This document shows, in pieces, positions 8,772-17,726 of a DNA stretch of 64,000 bases. A program made the translations under genes and the position numbers. Origin of the DNA: Bermanella sp047621325 (lineage in GTDB: Bacteria; Pseudomonadota; Gammaproteobacteria; Pseudomonadales; Oceanobacteraceae); the NCBI GenBank assembly GCA_047621325.1, contig JBLHLT010000014.1, forward strand, positions 1-64,000. The letters are read 5' to 3'. Position 1 is the first letter of the stretch. Each line of letters opens with the position of its first letter. The notes under the pieces were generated by a model that was given only the letters and a program-made list of their open reading frames with translations, did not search any database and was not told the origin of the DNA.

Positions 8772-9826
8772 TAGCGGTTTTTCAGCGCTCGCATATCACT
8801 TTGCACATTGCGGTAAAATTTAGTGGTGTTTCGATCGGACTCTCGTTTTTGTGCAAGGGTTGCAGCATTCAAAGCTTGCTCACGCATGAGTTTATGAAAG
8901 CTTTGCAGACGGCGCAGTTCAAGGTTGCCGTTATCAATCGCGTCGTTAACGGCGCAATCGGGTTCACCTTGATGTTCGCAATTGGTAAAACGACAGCCTT
9001 TTGCAAGTTCCATAATGTCAGAGAAGGTATGTTGAATCCCGTCTTCGCAATCGGCAATTTGCAGTTCGCGCATGCCGGGTGTGTCTAAGAACAACCCCCC
9101 TTGTGGTAAAAAATGCAGCTGGCGCGACGTGGTGGTGTGTCGGCCTTTGCTGTCATCTTCACGTATCGCTTGCGTCACGCTGGCGGTTGCATCGTCGGCA
9201 GTTAAGCCTTTAAGAGTATTCACGAGTGTGGATTTACCCACACCAGATGAACCTAAAAGGGCGATGGTTTTGCCGCTTTTGCACCAAGACAGTAAGCCTT
9301 TTAAGCTGTCTACATCGAGAGCATTCACTACTTCAATCATCAGGTGATGATTCAATTTCCGTAGTGGCTCTAAATATACATCGACGTCTTCGCATAGGTC
9401 AGCTTTGGTTAATACCACAACTGGGTCACTTTGTGCTTCGTGGGTTAATGCAAGGTAACGTTCGATACGGCTTAAGTTAAAGTCATCATTAAGTGACGCT
9501 ACAATAAACACGGTGTCGACATTGCTCGCAATGCTTTGTTCGTGCACTTTGCTGCCACTGGCTTTACGGAAAAAGTGGCTTTGGCGTTCTAATAAACGCT
9601 CAAATTGTCCTTGCTCATTTAATAGCACCCAATCACCAACGGTCATGGCTGGCATGTCATGGTGAATTGCAAGTATGCCTTCACCGTCTTGTGAGAGGTA
9701 GTGATATTGGTTTCTGTGATGTTCGCAAATACGAACAGGGTGAAACGATTCGAGTTCTTCAAAGCTAAGTTGTGTTTGAAAAAACCCGCGCCAGCCTAGT
9801 TGTGGCAATGTAAAACATGTATTCAT
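8771..9826 (-). CDS. rsgA: Ribosome small-subunit-dependent GTPase A (RsgA paralogue type)
   Basis: This circularly permuted GTPase assists late 30S subunit maturation. The G motifs occur in permuted order: G4 LTKADL, then G1 GSSGVGKSTLVN, then G3 DTPGMREL. They follow an OB-like N-terminal domain and precede a C-terminal zinc finger (CRFTNCEHQGEPDC). The N-terminus MNTCFTLPQLGW is typical of the second RsgA type in marine gammaproteobacteria rather than of E. coli RsgA, so a second copy may exist elsewhere. I start it at ATG 9826, not at the upstream start at 9847, because the conserved part begins there. Confidence 0.87.
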   Translation of the reverse strand: MNTCFTLPQLGWRGFFQTQLSFEELESFHPVRICEHHRNQYHYLSQDGEGILAIHHDMPAMTVGDWVLLNEQGQFERLLERQSHFFRKASGSKVHEQSIASNVDTVFIVASLNDDFNLSRIERYLALTHEAQSDPVVVLTKADLCEDVDVYLEPLRKLNHHLMIEVVNALDVDSLKGLLSWCKSGKTIALLGSSGVGKSTLVNTLKGLTADDATASVTQAIREDDSKGRHTTTSRQLHFLPQGGLFLDTPGMRELQIADCEDGIQHTFSDIMELAKGCRFTNCEHQGEPDCAVNDAIDNGNLELRRLQSFHKLMREQALNAATLAQKRESDRNTTKFYRNVQSDMRALKNR

Positions 9827-10029
9827 GTATAAACCCCAAGTAACCATGGTTACTCGTATAACAATTTAGTAAAGGGGTGAATCCCCGCGATAGCGGAAAA
9901 CCTAAGGCTAGGTGCCTGGTTTCTCTGCAAGGGTCTTACATACAATCATCAACATGTTCCTCTTTCGTGAGTAATAGAGCGTGTATAGTAGCCTTTTTTT
10001 TAAAATCGTCTAGATAGGCTGGGCTATTT

Positions 10030-10926
10030 TTATTGCTGTTTTTTCAGTTCGCTTTCTAGGGCATGTTCAATGTCTTTGTGCATAAATTGAAAACCATGAT
10101 TAAGCAATACATTGGGTATTACGCGGTTGCTGCCGAGTAATAATAAGTCGCCCATTTCACCAAATAAGGTTTTCACTAAGAAGCTTGGCATGTGTAATAA
10201 CGTGGGTCTTTTCAGGGTGCGTCCTAATGCTTTGGTGAAGTCGATATTGGTAACAGGGTTCGGGGCAGTTAAATTAATTGGGCCACTGAGTGTTGTTTGG
10301 TTGAGTATAAAATGAATGGCGCGTAGTTCGTCAGTCAGGCTGATCCAGCTCATGAATTGTTGCCCATTGCCCATTTTACCACCTAGCCCAAATTTAAAGG
10401 GCAATAACATTTTTTTAAGAGCGCCACCTTGTGGTGTTAGGACGACGCCACTGCGAATAAATACGGTGCGAATGCCGTCTTCAATGGCAGGTTGTGCTGC
10501 CGCCTCCCATTGGCGAACAATATCCGTAAGAAAGTTATTGCCAGCAGGGGATGACTCATTTACCTCAGTGCTGCCCGTGTCACCATAAAACCCAATGGCA
10601 CTGGCATTGATGAAAACACTGGGTGGCGCAAAGCGTTCGGCAATCGCTTGGCTAAGCAATGCAGTGCTTTGTACTCGACTGTCTATGATGGCGCGTTTGC
10701 GTTGAGCACTCCAAGGTTTATCGCCAATGTTGACGCCGTTAAGGTTGATGACGGCATCAAGGTGAATGTCATTATCAAGATGAATGAGGTCTTTTTCTGG
10801 CTGCCAAAAAAAACTGCCACTGTCACGACCGCGATGCAGTATGTAAACCTGATGGCCTTTACTTTCAAGGTAAGGCCGTAAAGCTGAGCCAATGAGGCCA
10901 GATGCACCACTTATGAGAATGTTCAT
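10030..10926 (-). CDS. TIGR01777-family NAD(P)-dependent epimerase/SDR-like protein (YfcH-like)
   Basis: The N-terminus MNILISGASGLIGSAL is an extended-SDR Rossmann nucleotide-binding motif. Further on, NLNGVNI..KPW and the GFYGDTG segment are typical of the YfcH/TIGR01777 group, and a C-terminal DUF1731-like tail follows (GHGFQF region). The length of 298 matches the family. The substrate is unknown, and homologues are associated with stress or cell division only indirectly. The gene lies downstream of the two micro-ORFs on the same strand, separated by a hairpin. Confidence 0.85.
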   Translation of the reverse strand: MNILISGASGLIGSALRPYLESKGHQVYILHRGRDSGSFFWQPEKDLIHLDNDIHLDAVINLNGVNIGDKPWSAQRKRAIIDSRVQSTALLSQAIAERFAPPSVFINASAIGFYGDTGSTEVNESSPAGNNFLTDIVRQWEAAAQPAIEDGIRTVFIRSGVVLTPQGGALKKMLLPFKFGLGGKMGNGQQFMSWISLTDELRAIHFILNQTTLSGPINLTAPNPVTNIDFTKALGRTLKRPTLLHMPSFLVKTLFGEMGDLLLLGSNRVIPNVLLNHGFQFMHKDIEHALESELKKQQ

Positions 10927-11150
10927 GCTTTGCTCACGATAGGATGTTCAATCAGTATAGTACGTAGTGGTTGAAACATTGGATGGCAAAACGCTTATTG
11001 AATGTGAGTGTGGTTTTTAATAATGAGCGGATTTTAGTACGACAAAGCTTGCGGGTGGTTGTCTCGTCGTCAATATTCAGATAACGCCTTTATAGCAGAA
11101 GCCTTGAAGGCGTTATGTGATCCGGCAAACCCTGCATGTTTGTCGCAAGG
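10927..11150. other. Intergenic stretch with one stable hairpin
   Basis: No gene of credible length is seen. The only strong structure is an inverted repeat ATAACGCCTT (11081-11090) with AAGGCGTTAT (11107-11116) around a 16-base loop. It lies downstream of the two micro-ORFs on the minus strand and upstream of the SDR-like gene. There is no T-run, so it is a processing or stability element rather than an obvious terminator. Confidence 0.5.
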
Positions 11151-11198
11151 TTAGCCATTAGGTTCAGCAAAGAACGCAAAAAATTCGGTAATGCTCAT
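11151..11198 (-). CDS. Putative 15-residue micropeptide, second of a tandem pair
   Basis: The minus strand reads ATG..TAA for MSITEFFAFFAEPNG, preceded by a good ribosome site (GTGAGGTCACG). It starts 11 bases after the stop of the 40-residue frame, so the two are probably translated from one message. The peptide is amphipathic, with four Phe in a short acidic helix. I do not recognise a family. Such short frames occur by chance, so the evidence is the ribosome site and the tandem order only. Confidence 0.35.
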   Translation of the reverse strand: MSITEFFAFFAEPNG

Positions 11199-11209
11199 CG
11201 TGACCTCAC

Positions 11210-11332
11210 TTATTTTTTATTGGTTGTGATGGTGCACACTTGGTCGCCGTAATAGTTGTTGGCGTAGTTACACTCTTGGGTTGTATTGGCCGATTGTGGT
11301 TGTGTCTTAACGGCGCGTTTAATGATTTTCAT
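11210..11332 (-). CDS. Putative 40-residue small protein, first of a tandem pair
   Basis: The minus-strand frame begins MKIIKRAVKTQPQSANTTQ, has an AGGACAGGA ribosome site, and ends with a Thr/Lys-rich tail. The N-terminus is strongly basic. The C-terminal half has two Cys 15 residues apart (ECNYANNYYGDQVCTI), compatible with a disulfide. It is not recognised, and there is no typical signal peptide. It lies just beyond the alkB terminator and upstream of the 15-residue frame. Peptide, leader or regulator roles are all open. Confidence 0.45.
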   Translation of the reverse strand: MKIIKRAVKTQPQSANTTQECNYANNYYGDQVCTITTNKK

Positions 11333-11449
11333 GTTCCTGTCCTTGCGGTGATTGATATGACAAAGCAAAGATAGGCTTTATAGCTTGTTTAATATAATTG
11401 ATTGTTGTTTTCTTCGTGATAGCTTTTGGCTATTAACGTTTAATGGGCA

Positions 11450-11473
11450 TAAAAAAACCGGTCAAAGACCGGT
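11450..11473 (-). terminator. Rho-independent terminator of alkB
   Basis: ACCGGTC-AAA-GACCGGT (11457-11473) forms a perfect 7-bp stem. On the minus strand it is followed by a run of seven T. It ends the alkB transcript 29 bases after the stop codon and separates it from the micro-ORFs. Confidence 0.9.
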
Positions 11474-11501
11474 AAAATGGAGAACACAGTAAGGCGGCGG
11501 G

Positions 11502-12644
11502 TTATTGGCTAACGAGGTGTTGCCCTTCGTCTTGATAATAGGCTTCTACTCTTGGGTTCATGATGGCTTTCCAAAGTGGCGGAAATAACGCAATAACAAA
11601 CATAGTGGCGTAACCAAAAGGCAGCTGTGGGCTTTCATCGTAGTGGCGTAAAACTTGATAACGACGGGCGGCAAACGCATGGTGGTCGCTGTGACGCTGC
11701 AATTGAAACAAAAACATGTTGGTTAAAAAGTAATTGCTGTTCCAGCTGTGCTCTGGCGTCACTCGCTCGTATTTACCATTGCCCATTTTACGACGGTGTA
11801 AGCCGTAGTGTTCAATGTAGTTAATAATTTCTAGCAAGGTGAAGGCGACAAAACTTTGTAAGAAAAACACACCTACACCTAACCAAAAGCTGCTGCCCAG
11901 TATTTCAAAGAAGGCGCCTAGCAGCACACTTACAAATGCCGAAAATGCGTAATACCAAATTAATTCATTGTTTGTGCTTAGTAGGGTTTGTCCCTTTTTG
12001 GCTAATCGATTTTTTTGCAGCTTCCAAGCATTTAAAAAGTTATGCACATACGCTTTAGGTAAAAATTGATACAAACTTTGATTAAAGCGAGAAGAGCTGG
12101 CGTCATCTGGAGTGGAAACATGCACGTGATGACCATATACATGTTCAATTGTAAAACCGCCATAGCTCACCAGTGATAACAATAAACCCCCACTGATTTT
12201 TTCTAGTTTAGTGTTTTTATGGATCAATTCATGGCCTACGTTAATAGCAATAATTCCACCCACCACACCAAGTGACAATACATAACCAATTTGTCCAAAT
12301 AATGAAAGCTCAGGCCAATTTAATAATAAATAACCGCTGCTAAATATGCAGATAAAATAAAGCGGTAAACACGAAAGCGTTAACCAACGATAAAACGCCT
12401 CTTGATTCATACCCGGAACCTGGTCTTCTTCTGGATTAACGGGGTCTTTACCTAAAATCAGATCCACAATCGGTACAATCACATACACGACTAATAGGGG
12501 AAAGAACGCAAAAAAAGTATGCAGTCCGGTTTTATGGGCCCAGTAAAAACTTAAAGCGGGTAAAAAAAGTGGCATTAAAAAAATGAAATAGCCGTATTTT
12601 TTAACGGTAAGGGCCGTTTCGGGCTTGAGTTTATCCAGTAACAT
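11502..12644 (-). CDS. alkB: Alkane 1-monooxygenase (AlkB)
   Basis: This integral-membrane non-haem di-iron enzyme hydroxylates the terminal carbon of medium-chain n-alkanes, receiving electrons from rubredoxin. All His boxes are present: HELIH (138-142), EHVYGHHVHV (167-176), NYIEHYGLHR (275-284) and LQRHSDHHAFAARRYQ (315-330), embedded in about six membrane helices. The length of 380 is normal for AlkB rather than for fatty-acid desaturases. GGAG precedes the start. No rubredoxin or alkane regulator is adjacent. A 14-bp inverted repeat about 75 bases upstream of the start may be its operator (12718-12748). Confidence 0.95.
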   Translation of the reverse strand: MLLDKLKPETALTVKKYGYFIFLMPLFLPALSFYWAHKTGLHTFFAFFPLLVVYVIVPIVDLILGKDPVNPEEDQVPGMNQEAFYRWLTLSCLPLYFICIFSSGYLLLNWPELSLFGQIGYVLSLGVVGGIIAINVGHELIHKNTKLEKISGGLLLSLVSYGGFTIEHVYGHHVHVSTPDDASSSRFNQSLYQFLPKAYVHNFLNAWKLQKNRLAKKGQTLLSTNNELIWYYAFSAFVSVLLGAFFEILGSSFWLGVGVFFLQSFVAFTLLEIINYIEHYGLHRRKMGNGKYERVTPEHSWNSNYFLTNMFLFQLQRHSDHHAFAARRYQVLRHYDESPQLPFGYATMFVIALFPPLWKAIMNPRVEAYYQDEGQHLVSQ

Positions 12645-12717
12645 TGGGCGCTCCTCAGGTTTAGGCTCTTCGGCCTATTGTTCGTTATTATTGGTACAAG
12701 GCTAAGGTTAGACGCCT

Positions 12718-12748
12718 AATGATAGGATTGTCAAACAATCCTATCATT
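12718..12748. promoter_or_regulatory. Perfect 14-bp inverted repeat upstream of alkB
   Basis: AATGATAGGATTGT and its exact complement are separated by only three bases (CAA). The repeat is between the end of the EAL gene and alkB. Neither side has a T-run, so an intrinsic terminator is unlikely. A repressor or activator site for alkB, or an mRNA hairpin, fits better. This is inference from symmetry and position. Confidence 0.5.
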
Positions 12749-12840
12749 TGTGGTGTAATTTGGCCGATTATGTGGATAAGTCACCCAAAATTTTTGCGTT
12801 TGTGGGTAAGTAGCAGGGTGATAAGGCACTGAACGGTGGG

Positions 12841-15357
12841 TTATTTGAGTCGTAAAGGGGACAGGTATTGCTGTTCGAAGTCGGCCAGCGGTATGGCAGG
12901 GCACCAATGATAGCCTTGGGCATAATCACAATGCAGGTCGATGATGAAATTTAACTCATGCTCGTTTTCAATGCCTTCGGCTACGATGGTGGCGTTATTG
13001 CTGTGAGCGAGTTGGATGATGGCTCTTACGATGTGTTGTTTTCGTGGGTTAAGGTGAATGTCTCGTACAAATGCCATATCGATTTTTATTTCATCGGGGT
13101 CGATATTTTGCAGATACAACATTGAGCTGTAACCCGTGCCAAAATCGTCTATGGATATTTTAAAACCGATGGATTTCATTTCGTTTATAGTGGCTATAAA
13201 CAGTTCGGGGTTGTCCATAACGGCCGATTCGGTGACCTCTAAAATAAAGAAGCGCGCCTCAAGTTGAAACCGCTCCAAGCACTCTTTTATAAAGGTAATT
13301 AATTTAGGTTCGGCCATATCTAAAGCCGATAAGTTGATCGAAAGCGTGAAGTCATTGTGTAGTAGCTTATTGTCGTTCAAATGTGCCAGCCATTGACAAC
13401 TTTTTATAAACACGCACTGTGTGATTTGGTAAACAAGACCACTTTGTTCTGCCAGTGGGATAAACCTGATAGGGGGGATAGGGCCTTTTTCGGCATGATT
13501 CCAGCGTAGTAAAATTTCACCACCGCATATTTTATCTGTGGTTAAGTTAATCTGCGGTTGAATGTAAATGTCCAAGTCATCTTGATGGATTGCCGTTTGC
13601 AAGTCGCTAATCATTGTAACGTGCATGCTAATAGCGTTATCTTGATTCGGATCGTACAGCAGCCATTTCTTTTTGAATTTAAGACAACTTAGCAGTGCCA
13701 CTTGGGCTTGGCGAAATGTTTCTTGAGTGTCGTTATTCCCCATAATGGCACAGCCAGCGGTAAATTGAAGCCGACCACCTTGCGAGTTTATATTGAATGA
13801 CTCTTCAGCTTGCTTAACGATATCGTCAATGATGTCTGTTAGAGCATCGTCTGATTTCACGATAGGTAAATCAACCAATATTAAAATTTGCTCAGCCGGT
13901 AGTGCCATAAGATAGACACTACGATTAAAAGGCATAGGTAATGGAATGGCCCACTCTTTACTGGATAAATAAGTAGTAAGAGTGTCAGTGTGTTTTTGAT
14001 ATAAATTTGTTAATTGATTTGGTCCATACAGGCTGACCACTTCACGCAGTCCTTGGATATCTGCAATGATAAATACAGGGTTTTCATAATTCGATTTAAT
14101 GTCATCGATATGATCAGGTAATTTGTATTTAAGATAATTAAGGTTCGCGACATGAGTGTCGGGATAATAGTAAAGTTGGTTGAGTAAACTGTCTTCCATG
14201 TGTTTCATTCGGCTAGCGAGTGCTACCGACAGTAAAAATAATTCCATTAGGGTGCCAAATAAAAATCCATGTAATGTGAAAAAATTAATAGGCAGTATAT
14301 TGACGACGGTTGCCATACCAACCGCGCCACCAGTAAGTGTAAAAATCCAAGAAATCAAAAAATATTTGGCAGGCGTGAAGCCATTTTTAAGTGCGACAAC
14401 CCCCATGCTAATACCGTAAGTAGAGGCACAAATCTGGAATACGACAAAAAATGGAATCATATTGTATTCAGCTATAAATAAACTGCTTATCGCACCTAGT
14501 GCGGTTATAGCACGAAAGTGATGAATGTATTTATGATGCCAAGGTGCATTTTTTGAACTTTCTAAGAATGCATTAGAGAAATTAACAACTAGAAAAATGA
14601 GTACATAGTTTAAAAACATAATATTTTGAGCCAGCCACATTTGTATCGACTGGGGAATAAATAAATAACCAAAACCATTTAGTGCACAAAAATAAAAAAA
14701 CGCGATAGAGTGAAAACACAGATACCAAATATAAGCCGAACTTGGGTGCATGGCATAAACCAGTACATTGTAAATGGCCATCGCAATTAACACCGAAATA
14801 ATGCTTGCCCAGAAAAAATCTTGAAAACGGACTAAATCATGAAACCCATCTTCACTGTAGATCGACATGGGTAAAATAGCTGGACCATCATTTTGTTTTT
14901 CGATTAATAGGGTTAGGCGTTGATTATGCTGAATATAAAAATGAAAATTTGTCCCTGTGAAAGGTTTATCGGCATCACGGGTGGATTTTAAAAGCCCTAA
15001 TTCTGCTTGTAGTATTCGCTTATCGCCATCAAATAAATAGACGTTTAAATGTCGAAGAATGTGGCTTTCTATCGAGATGATACGTTCTTGACTATAAGGG
15101 CCGTCAAACTGACCTTTGAGGCGTATTTTGTGCCAACTGCTTAATGGGCTAGGTTGTGTGGATGGCACAAAGGCATCGACAGAGAAGTCCTGCTTCAACC
15201 AATACTCAGGAGGATGCTGACGGTTGTCAGCATTAATCAGTGAAGGAATAGGCTCACGCAGCTCAATACGCTCTGAATCATCCAACACAATTTCCATGCC
15301 AAAAGCACAACGGCTTAATAGCATAAAAGCAATGCACAGACTTATTACTGAGCTCAT
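12841..15357 (-). CDS. Membrane c-di-GMP phosphodiesterase: 7TMR-DISM, degenerate GGDEF, EAL
   Basis: A signal peptide leads into a periplasmic DISMED-like sensor (about 20-180), then seven membrane helices (about 185-390). A GGDEF-like domain follows without a GGDEF motif, so it is probably not a cyclase. The C-terminal EAL domain is about 585-830. The EAL catalytic set looks complete, though the signature reads EIL (GGEILLRW) instead of EAL. Also present are NLS, EVTE, DDFGTGYSS, KID, VAEGIE and QGY. It should hydrolyse c-di-GMP in response to an extracellular cue and influence motility or biofilm. It stands upstream of alkB on the same strand, but the 200-bp gap argues for separate control. 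Confidence 0.88.
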   Translation of the reverse strand: MSSVISLCIAFMLLSRCAFGMEIVLDDSERIELREPIPSLINADNRQHPPEYWLKQDFSVDAFVPSTQPSPLSSWHKIRLKGQFDGPYSQERIISIESHILRHLNVYLFDGDKRILQAELGLLKSTRDADKPFTGTNFHFYIQHNQRLTLLIEKQNDGPAILPMSIYSEDGFHDLVRFQDFFWASIISVLIAMAIYNVLVYAMHPSSAYIWYLCFHSIAFFYFCALNGFGYLFIPQSIQMWLAQNIMFLNYVLIFLVVNFSNAFLESSKNAPWHHKYIHHFRAITALGAISSLFIAEYNMIPFFVVFQICASTYGISMGVVALKNGFTPAKYFLISWIFTLTGGAVGMATVVNILPINFFTLHGFLFGTLMELFLLSVALASRMKHMEDSLLNQLYYYPDTHVANLNYLKYKLPDHIDDIKSNYENPVFIIADIQGLREVVSLYGPNQLTNLYQKHTDTLTTYLSSKEWAIPLPMPFNRSVYLMALPAEQILILVDLPIVKSDDALTDIIDDIVKQAEESFNINSQGGRLQFTAGCAIMGNNDTQETFRQAQVALLSCLKFKKKWLLYDPNQDNAISMHVTMISDLQTAIHQDDLDIYIQPQINLTTDKICGGEILLRWNHAEKGPIPPIRFIPLAEQSGLVYQITQCVFIKSCQWLAHLNDNKLLHNDFTLSINLSALDMAEPKLITFIKECLERFQLEARFFILEVTESAVMDNPELFIATINEMKSIGFKISIDDFGTGYSSMLYLQNIDPDEIKIDMAFVRDIHLNPRKQHIVRAIIQLAHSNNATIVAEGIENEHELNFIIDLHCDYAQGYHWCPAIPLADFEQQYLSPLRLK

Positions 15358-15414
15358 AGGGGTGCCTAGAGATGAATTTCTTCACTTAAGACTAGCCTAA
15401 AATAACTATATGGT

Positions 15415-16872
15415 TTAGTTGACGAACGTTTGCCAAAGGCTACCGGTAGTATCGTTTACACTGGTGCAGATTAAGCGTTTATCAAAACAGGGCAGTAAGT
15501 CGCCATTATGGTGGGTGACATACAGCAGTGTGGTGTCTTTTTGTTGTGATAGAAGCTCAATAAACCCCAGTACGAGCTGTCGATTAGGGTCATCTAAGCC
15601 TTGGCAAGGTTCATCTAAAATGAGCAAAGCAGGTTGTTTGATCATGGCTCTGCAAATAAGCACTAAACGTTGCTCACCGTAGCTGAGTTGGTGAAGCAGT
15701 TCATTGGCTTTGTGGTCTAGTTTGACTTGTTTTAACCAAGCTAAAGCGAGCTGTCTTTGGTGATCTTCAACTTGATGGTATAAACCAATGCTGTCAAACA
15801 AACCGCTCACCACTGCCGTTATGACGTTGGTGCTCGCTTTGTAATTCCACTGTAGTGCGGCACTGATAATACCGATGTGCTGCTTGATGTCCCAAATGCT
15901 TTCACCGCTGCCACGCTTCATCCCAAATACCGTTAAGTCATTGGCGTAACATTGTGGGTGGTCGCCGCTGATTAGGTTGAGCAAGGTGCTTTTACCACAG
16001 CCATTGGGGCCTAATACCGCCCAGTGTTCACCGCGGTGAATTGTCCAATTAAGATTTTCAAAAATGAGACGATCACTATAGGCCACCTTGCCATTGGTTA
16101 ACTTTACCAACGGGCTCACATCAGCATTTAACATGGAGCAGCAAGGGTCACGCTCTGGCAGGGCGAGAGTTTGACTATTAAAGGTTAAAAAAGCTTGCAC
16201 CGTTGGGTGCTGCAGGATGGCGTGTTTATCACCGTGAGCTAATAATTTTAAATTGTGTAAAAAACCAAGGTGGCTAACCCAGTTGGGCACTTCATCTAAA
16301 CGATTTAGAATTAAAATGATTTGCCGTCCGTTTTGGTGCTGCTGTGCAAGAGTATCGTTTAACACACGTTGACTGCTGGCATCCAGTCCATCGAATGGCT
16401 CATCTAAAACCAATAATGTATCTGTTTGCAGTAACGCGCGTATGAGAATGACCTTACGGCTCTCGCCAGTACTGAGTTTGCGAAACCCTTTTTCTAGAAT
16501 GTGGGAAATATTAAAAACGGCCACCCAGTGATCAATTTGGTTTTGATCGTCACTTACTTCGTATAATAATTCAAAGACAGGTGTGCCTTGCCACACTTCA
16601 TTGGTAATATCGCTATCGTCACGCTCTTGTTCGCGCGTAATTAATTGCTGCTGAGCATCAAAACTGACGGCACTCACTGATGCCGTATCAATGCCTTCCA
16701 ATGTGCCACGAGTCAGCTCAAGAGAGCCTGTTAGTACCTTAGCAAAGGCACTTTTTCCACTGCCGTTGCTGCCAATAAATGCCCAGCTGTTATTACGCTT
16801 AATGGTTAGGTTATCAATGTCGAGTTGTAAAAAATCACTGATGGATGCTTTTACTTGGGTTAGTTTTATCAT
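15415..16872 (-). CDS. modF: ABC-F-like tandem ATPase, ModF/PhrA type
   Basis: Two ABC nucleotide-binding domains lie in one 485-residue chain without membrane segments. Walker A sequences are GSNGSGKSAFA (first) and GPNGCGKSTLL (second). Signature motifs are STGESRK and SYGEQRL. Walker B sequences are LLVLDEPFDGLD and LLILDEPCQGLD. This matches ModF (490 residues), once called a photorepair protein and linked to the molybdate operon. No mod genes are adjacent here, so the molybdenum role is by family only. Confidence 0.82.
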   Translation of the reverse strand: MIKLTQVKASISDFLQLDIDNLTIKRNNSWAFIGSNGSGKSAFAKVLTGSLELTRGTLEGIDTASVSAVSFDAQQQLITREQERDDSDITNEVWQGTPVFELLYEVSDDQNQIDHWVAVFNISHILEKGFRKLSTGESRKVILIRALLQTDTLLVLDEPFDGLDASSQRVLNDTLAQQHQNGRQIILILNRLDEVPNWVSHLGFLHNLKLLAHGDKHAILQHPTVQAFLTFNSQTLALPERDPCCSMLNADVSPLVKLTNGKVAYSDRLIFENLNWTIHRGEHWAVLGPNGCGKSTLLNLISGDHPQCYANDLTVFGMKRGSGESIWDIKQHIGIISAALQWNYKASTNVITAVVSGLFDSIGLYHQVEDHQRQLALAWLKQVKLDHKANELLHQLSYGEQRLVLICRAMIKQPALLILDEPCQGLDDPNRQLVLGFIELLSQQKDTTLLYVTHHNGDLLPCFDKRLICTSVNDTTGSLWQTFVN

Positions 16873-16923
16873 AGTACTTCGCGAAAAAACTCAGCTGAAT
16901 GAATGGTGTGTGACAGGGTACGA

Positions 16924-17169
16924 CTAGTAAGGTTCTGGTTGTTCTATTTCAAATAGAGCATGCTGCAAGTCTTCAAATTTTTCATTCACCAATACGCCAG
17001 CGTCTTGAATGCCTTTATTGTAAAAGTGAATGCCGATCTCTTTTGCAAAAAAATCTAATAAAAACTCAGCTTCGAATTGCCCGATGTCTTGTTGTAATTC
17101 TTGATCAAAGTAGTGTTTTATCTTATTAGTGGTACGACTTATTTGTTCGGGACTGAGTTTAATATCCAT
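16924..17169 (-). CDS. DUF2164 family small protein
   Basis: An 81-residue soluble protein whose sequence (KLS.EQI...IKHYFDQEL..DIGQFEAEFLLDFFAKEIG..FYNKGI.DA) is the DUF2164 pattern. Function is unknown in the family. Its start is 10 bases from the end of the upstream ICMT-like gene, so they are likely co-transcribed. Confidence 0.85.
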   Translation of the reverse strand: MDIKLSPEQISRTTNKIKHYFDQELQQDIGQFEAEFLLDFFAKEIGIHFYNKGIQDAGVLVNEKFEDLQHALFEIEQPEPY

Positions 17170-17179
17170 AAATACTCAC

Positions 17180-17641
17180 TTATAACCAACGGCGTACATT
17201 TTGGCAATATTCAGAATACTGCTCACCAAATTTCGCTGTTAAAAAACGCTCTTCGGGTAAAATTTGAAATCGGCTTAAGTACAAGGCGAAGCCTAAGCTC
17301 ATTAACAAACTCACCACATTGCCTTGCGAAAAGCTGAGTGCAAATAAGCAAATTACCATGCCGACATACATAGGGTTACGGCTTACTTTGTATAAACCAC
17401 TAATGGCCAATGTATTGCTTTTCTCTGGTGTTCTTGGGTCCACCGTGGTTTTTGCTTTAAAAAAGCTAATGGCGGCGGGTAAGATAAATAAAATGCCAAT
17501 AACCAGTAAGAACATGGCAAACATATTTTGCCCCGTAAAATAGAAGCCAATTGGCAAGAATGTGTTTAAAAGCCACATGATCGCTGCCACGACAAACATG
17601 AGCGGTAGTGGTGGCAATAATAGTTCTAGTTTATTGAGCAT
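17180..17641 (-). CDS. ICMT/PEMT-like membrane methyltransferase family protein
   Basis: Four to five membrane helices are followed by the cofactor-binding segment GLYKVSRNPMYVGM and a C-terminal LPEERFL..KFGEQYSEYC, the hallmark of the isoprenylcysteine carboxyl methyltransferase/phospholipid methyltransferase fold that uses S-adenosylmethionine. The bacterial substrate is unknown. I chose ATG 17641 (AAAGGACGACTC upstream) over 17662. It is the first gene of a probable pair with DUF2164. Confidence 0.8.
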   Translation of the reverse strand: MLNKLELLLPPLPLMFVVAAIMWLLNTFLPIGFYFTGQNMFAMFLLVIGILFILPAAISFFKAKTTVDPRTPEKSNTLAISGLYKVSRNPMYVGMVICLFALSFSQGNVVSLLMSLGFALYLSRFQILPEERFLTAKFGEQYSEYCQNVRRWL

Positions 17642-17676
17642 GAGTCGTCCTTTATATTTCATTTTTATTCAGACAA

Positions 17677-17711
17677 TAAAAAAGGGCATGTGTGCGTGCA
17701 CAGATGCCCTT
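17677..17711 (-). terminator. Rho-independent terminator of the yeeN-like gene
   Basis: AAGGGCAT (17682-17689) pairs with ATGCCCTT (17704-17711). On the minus strand a run of T follows. It lies 16 bases downstream of the YebC/YeeN gene. Confidence 0.85.
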
Positions 17712-17726
17712 GGATGTTTGCTCACA

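Noticed and set aside
9848..10029. Known riboswitch
   Set aside because: Hairpins are seen, but no family signature can be recognised.
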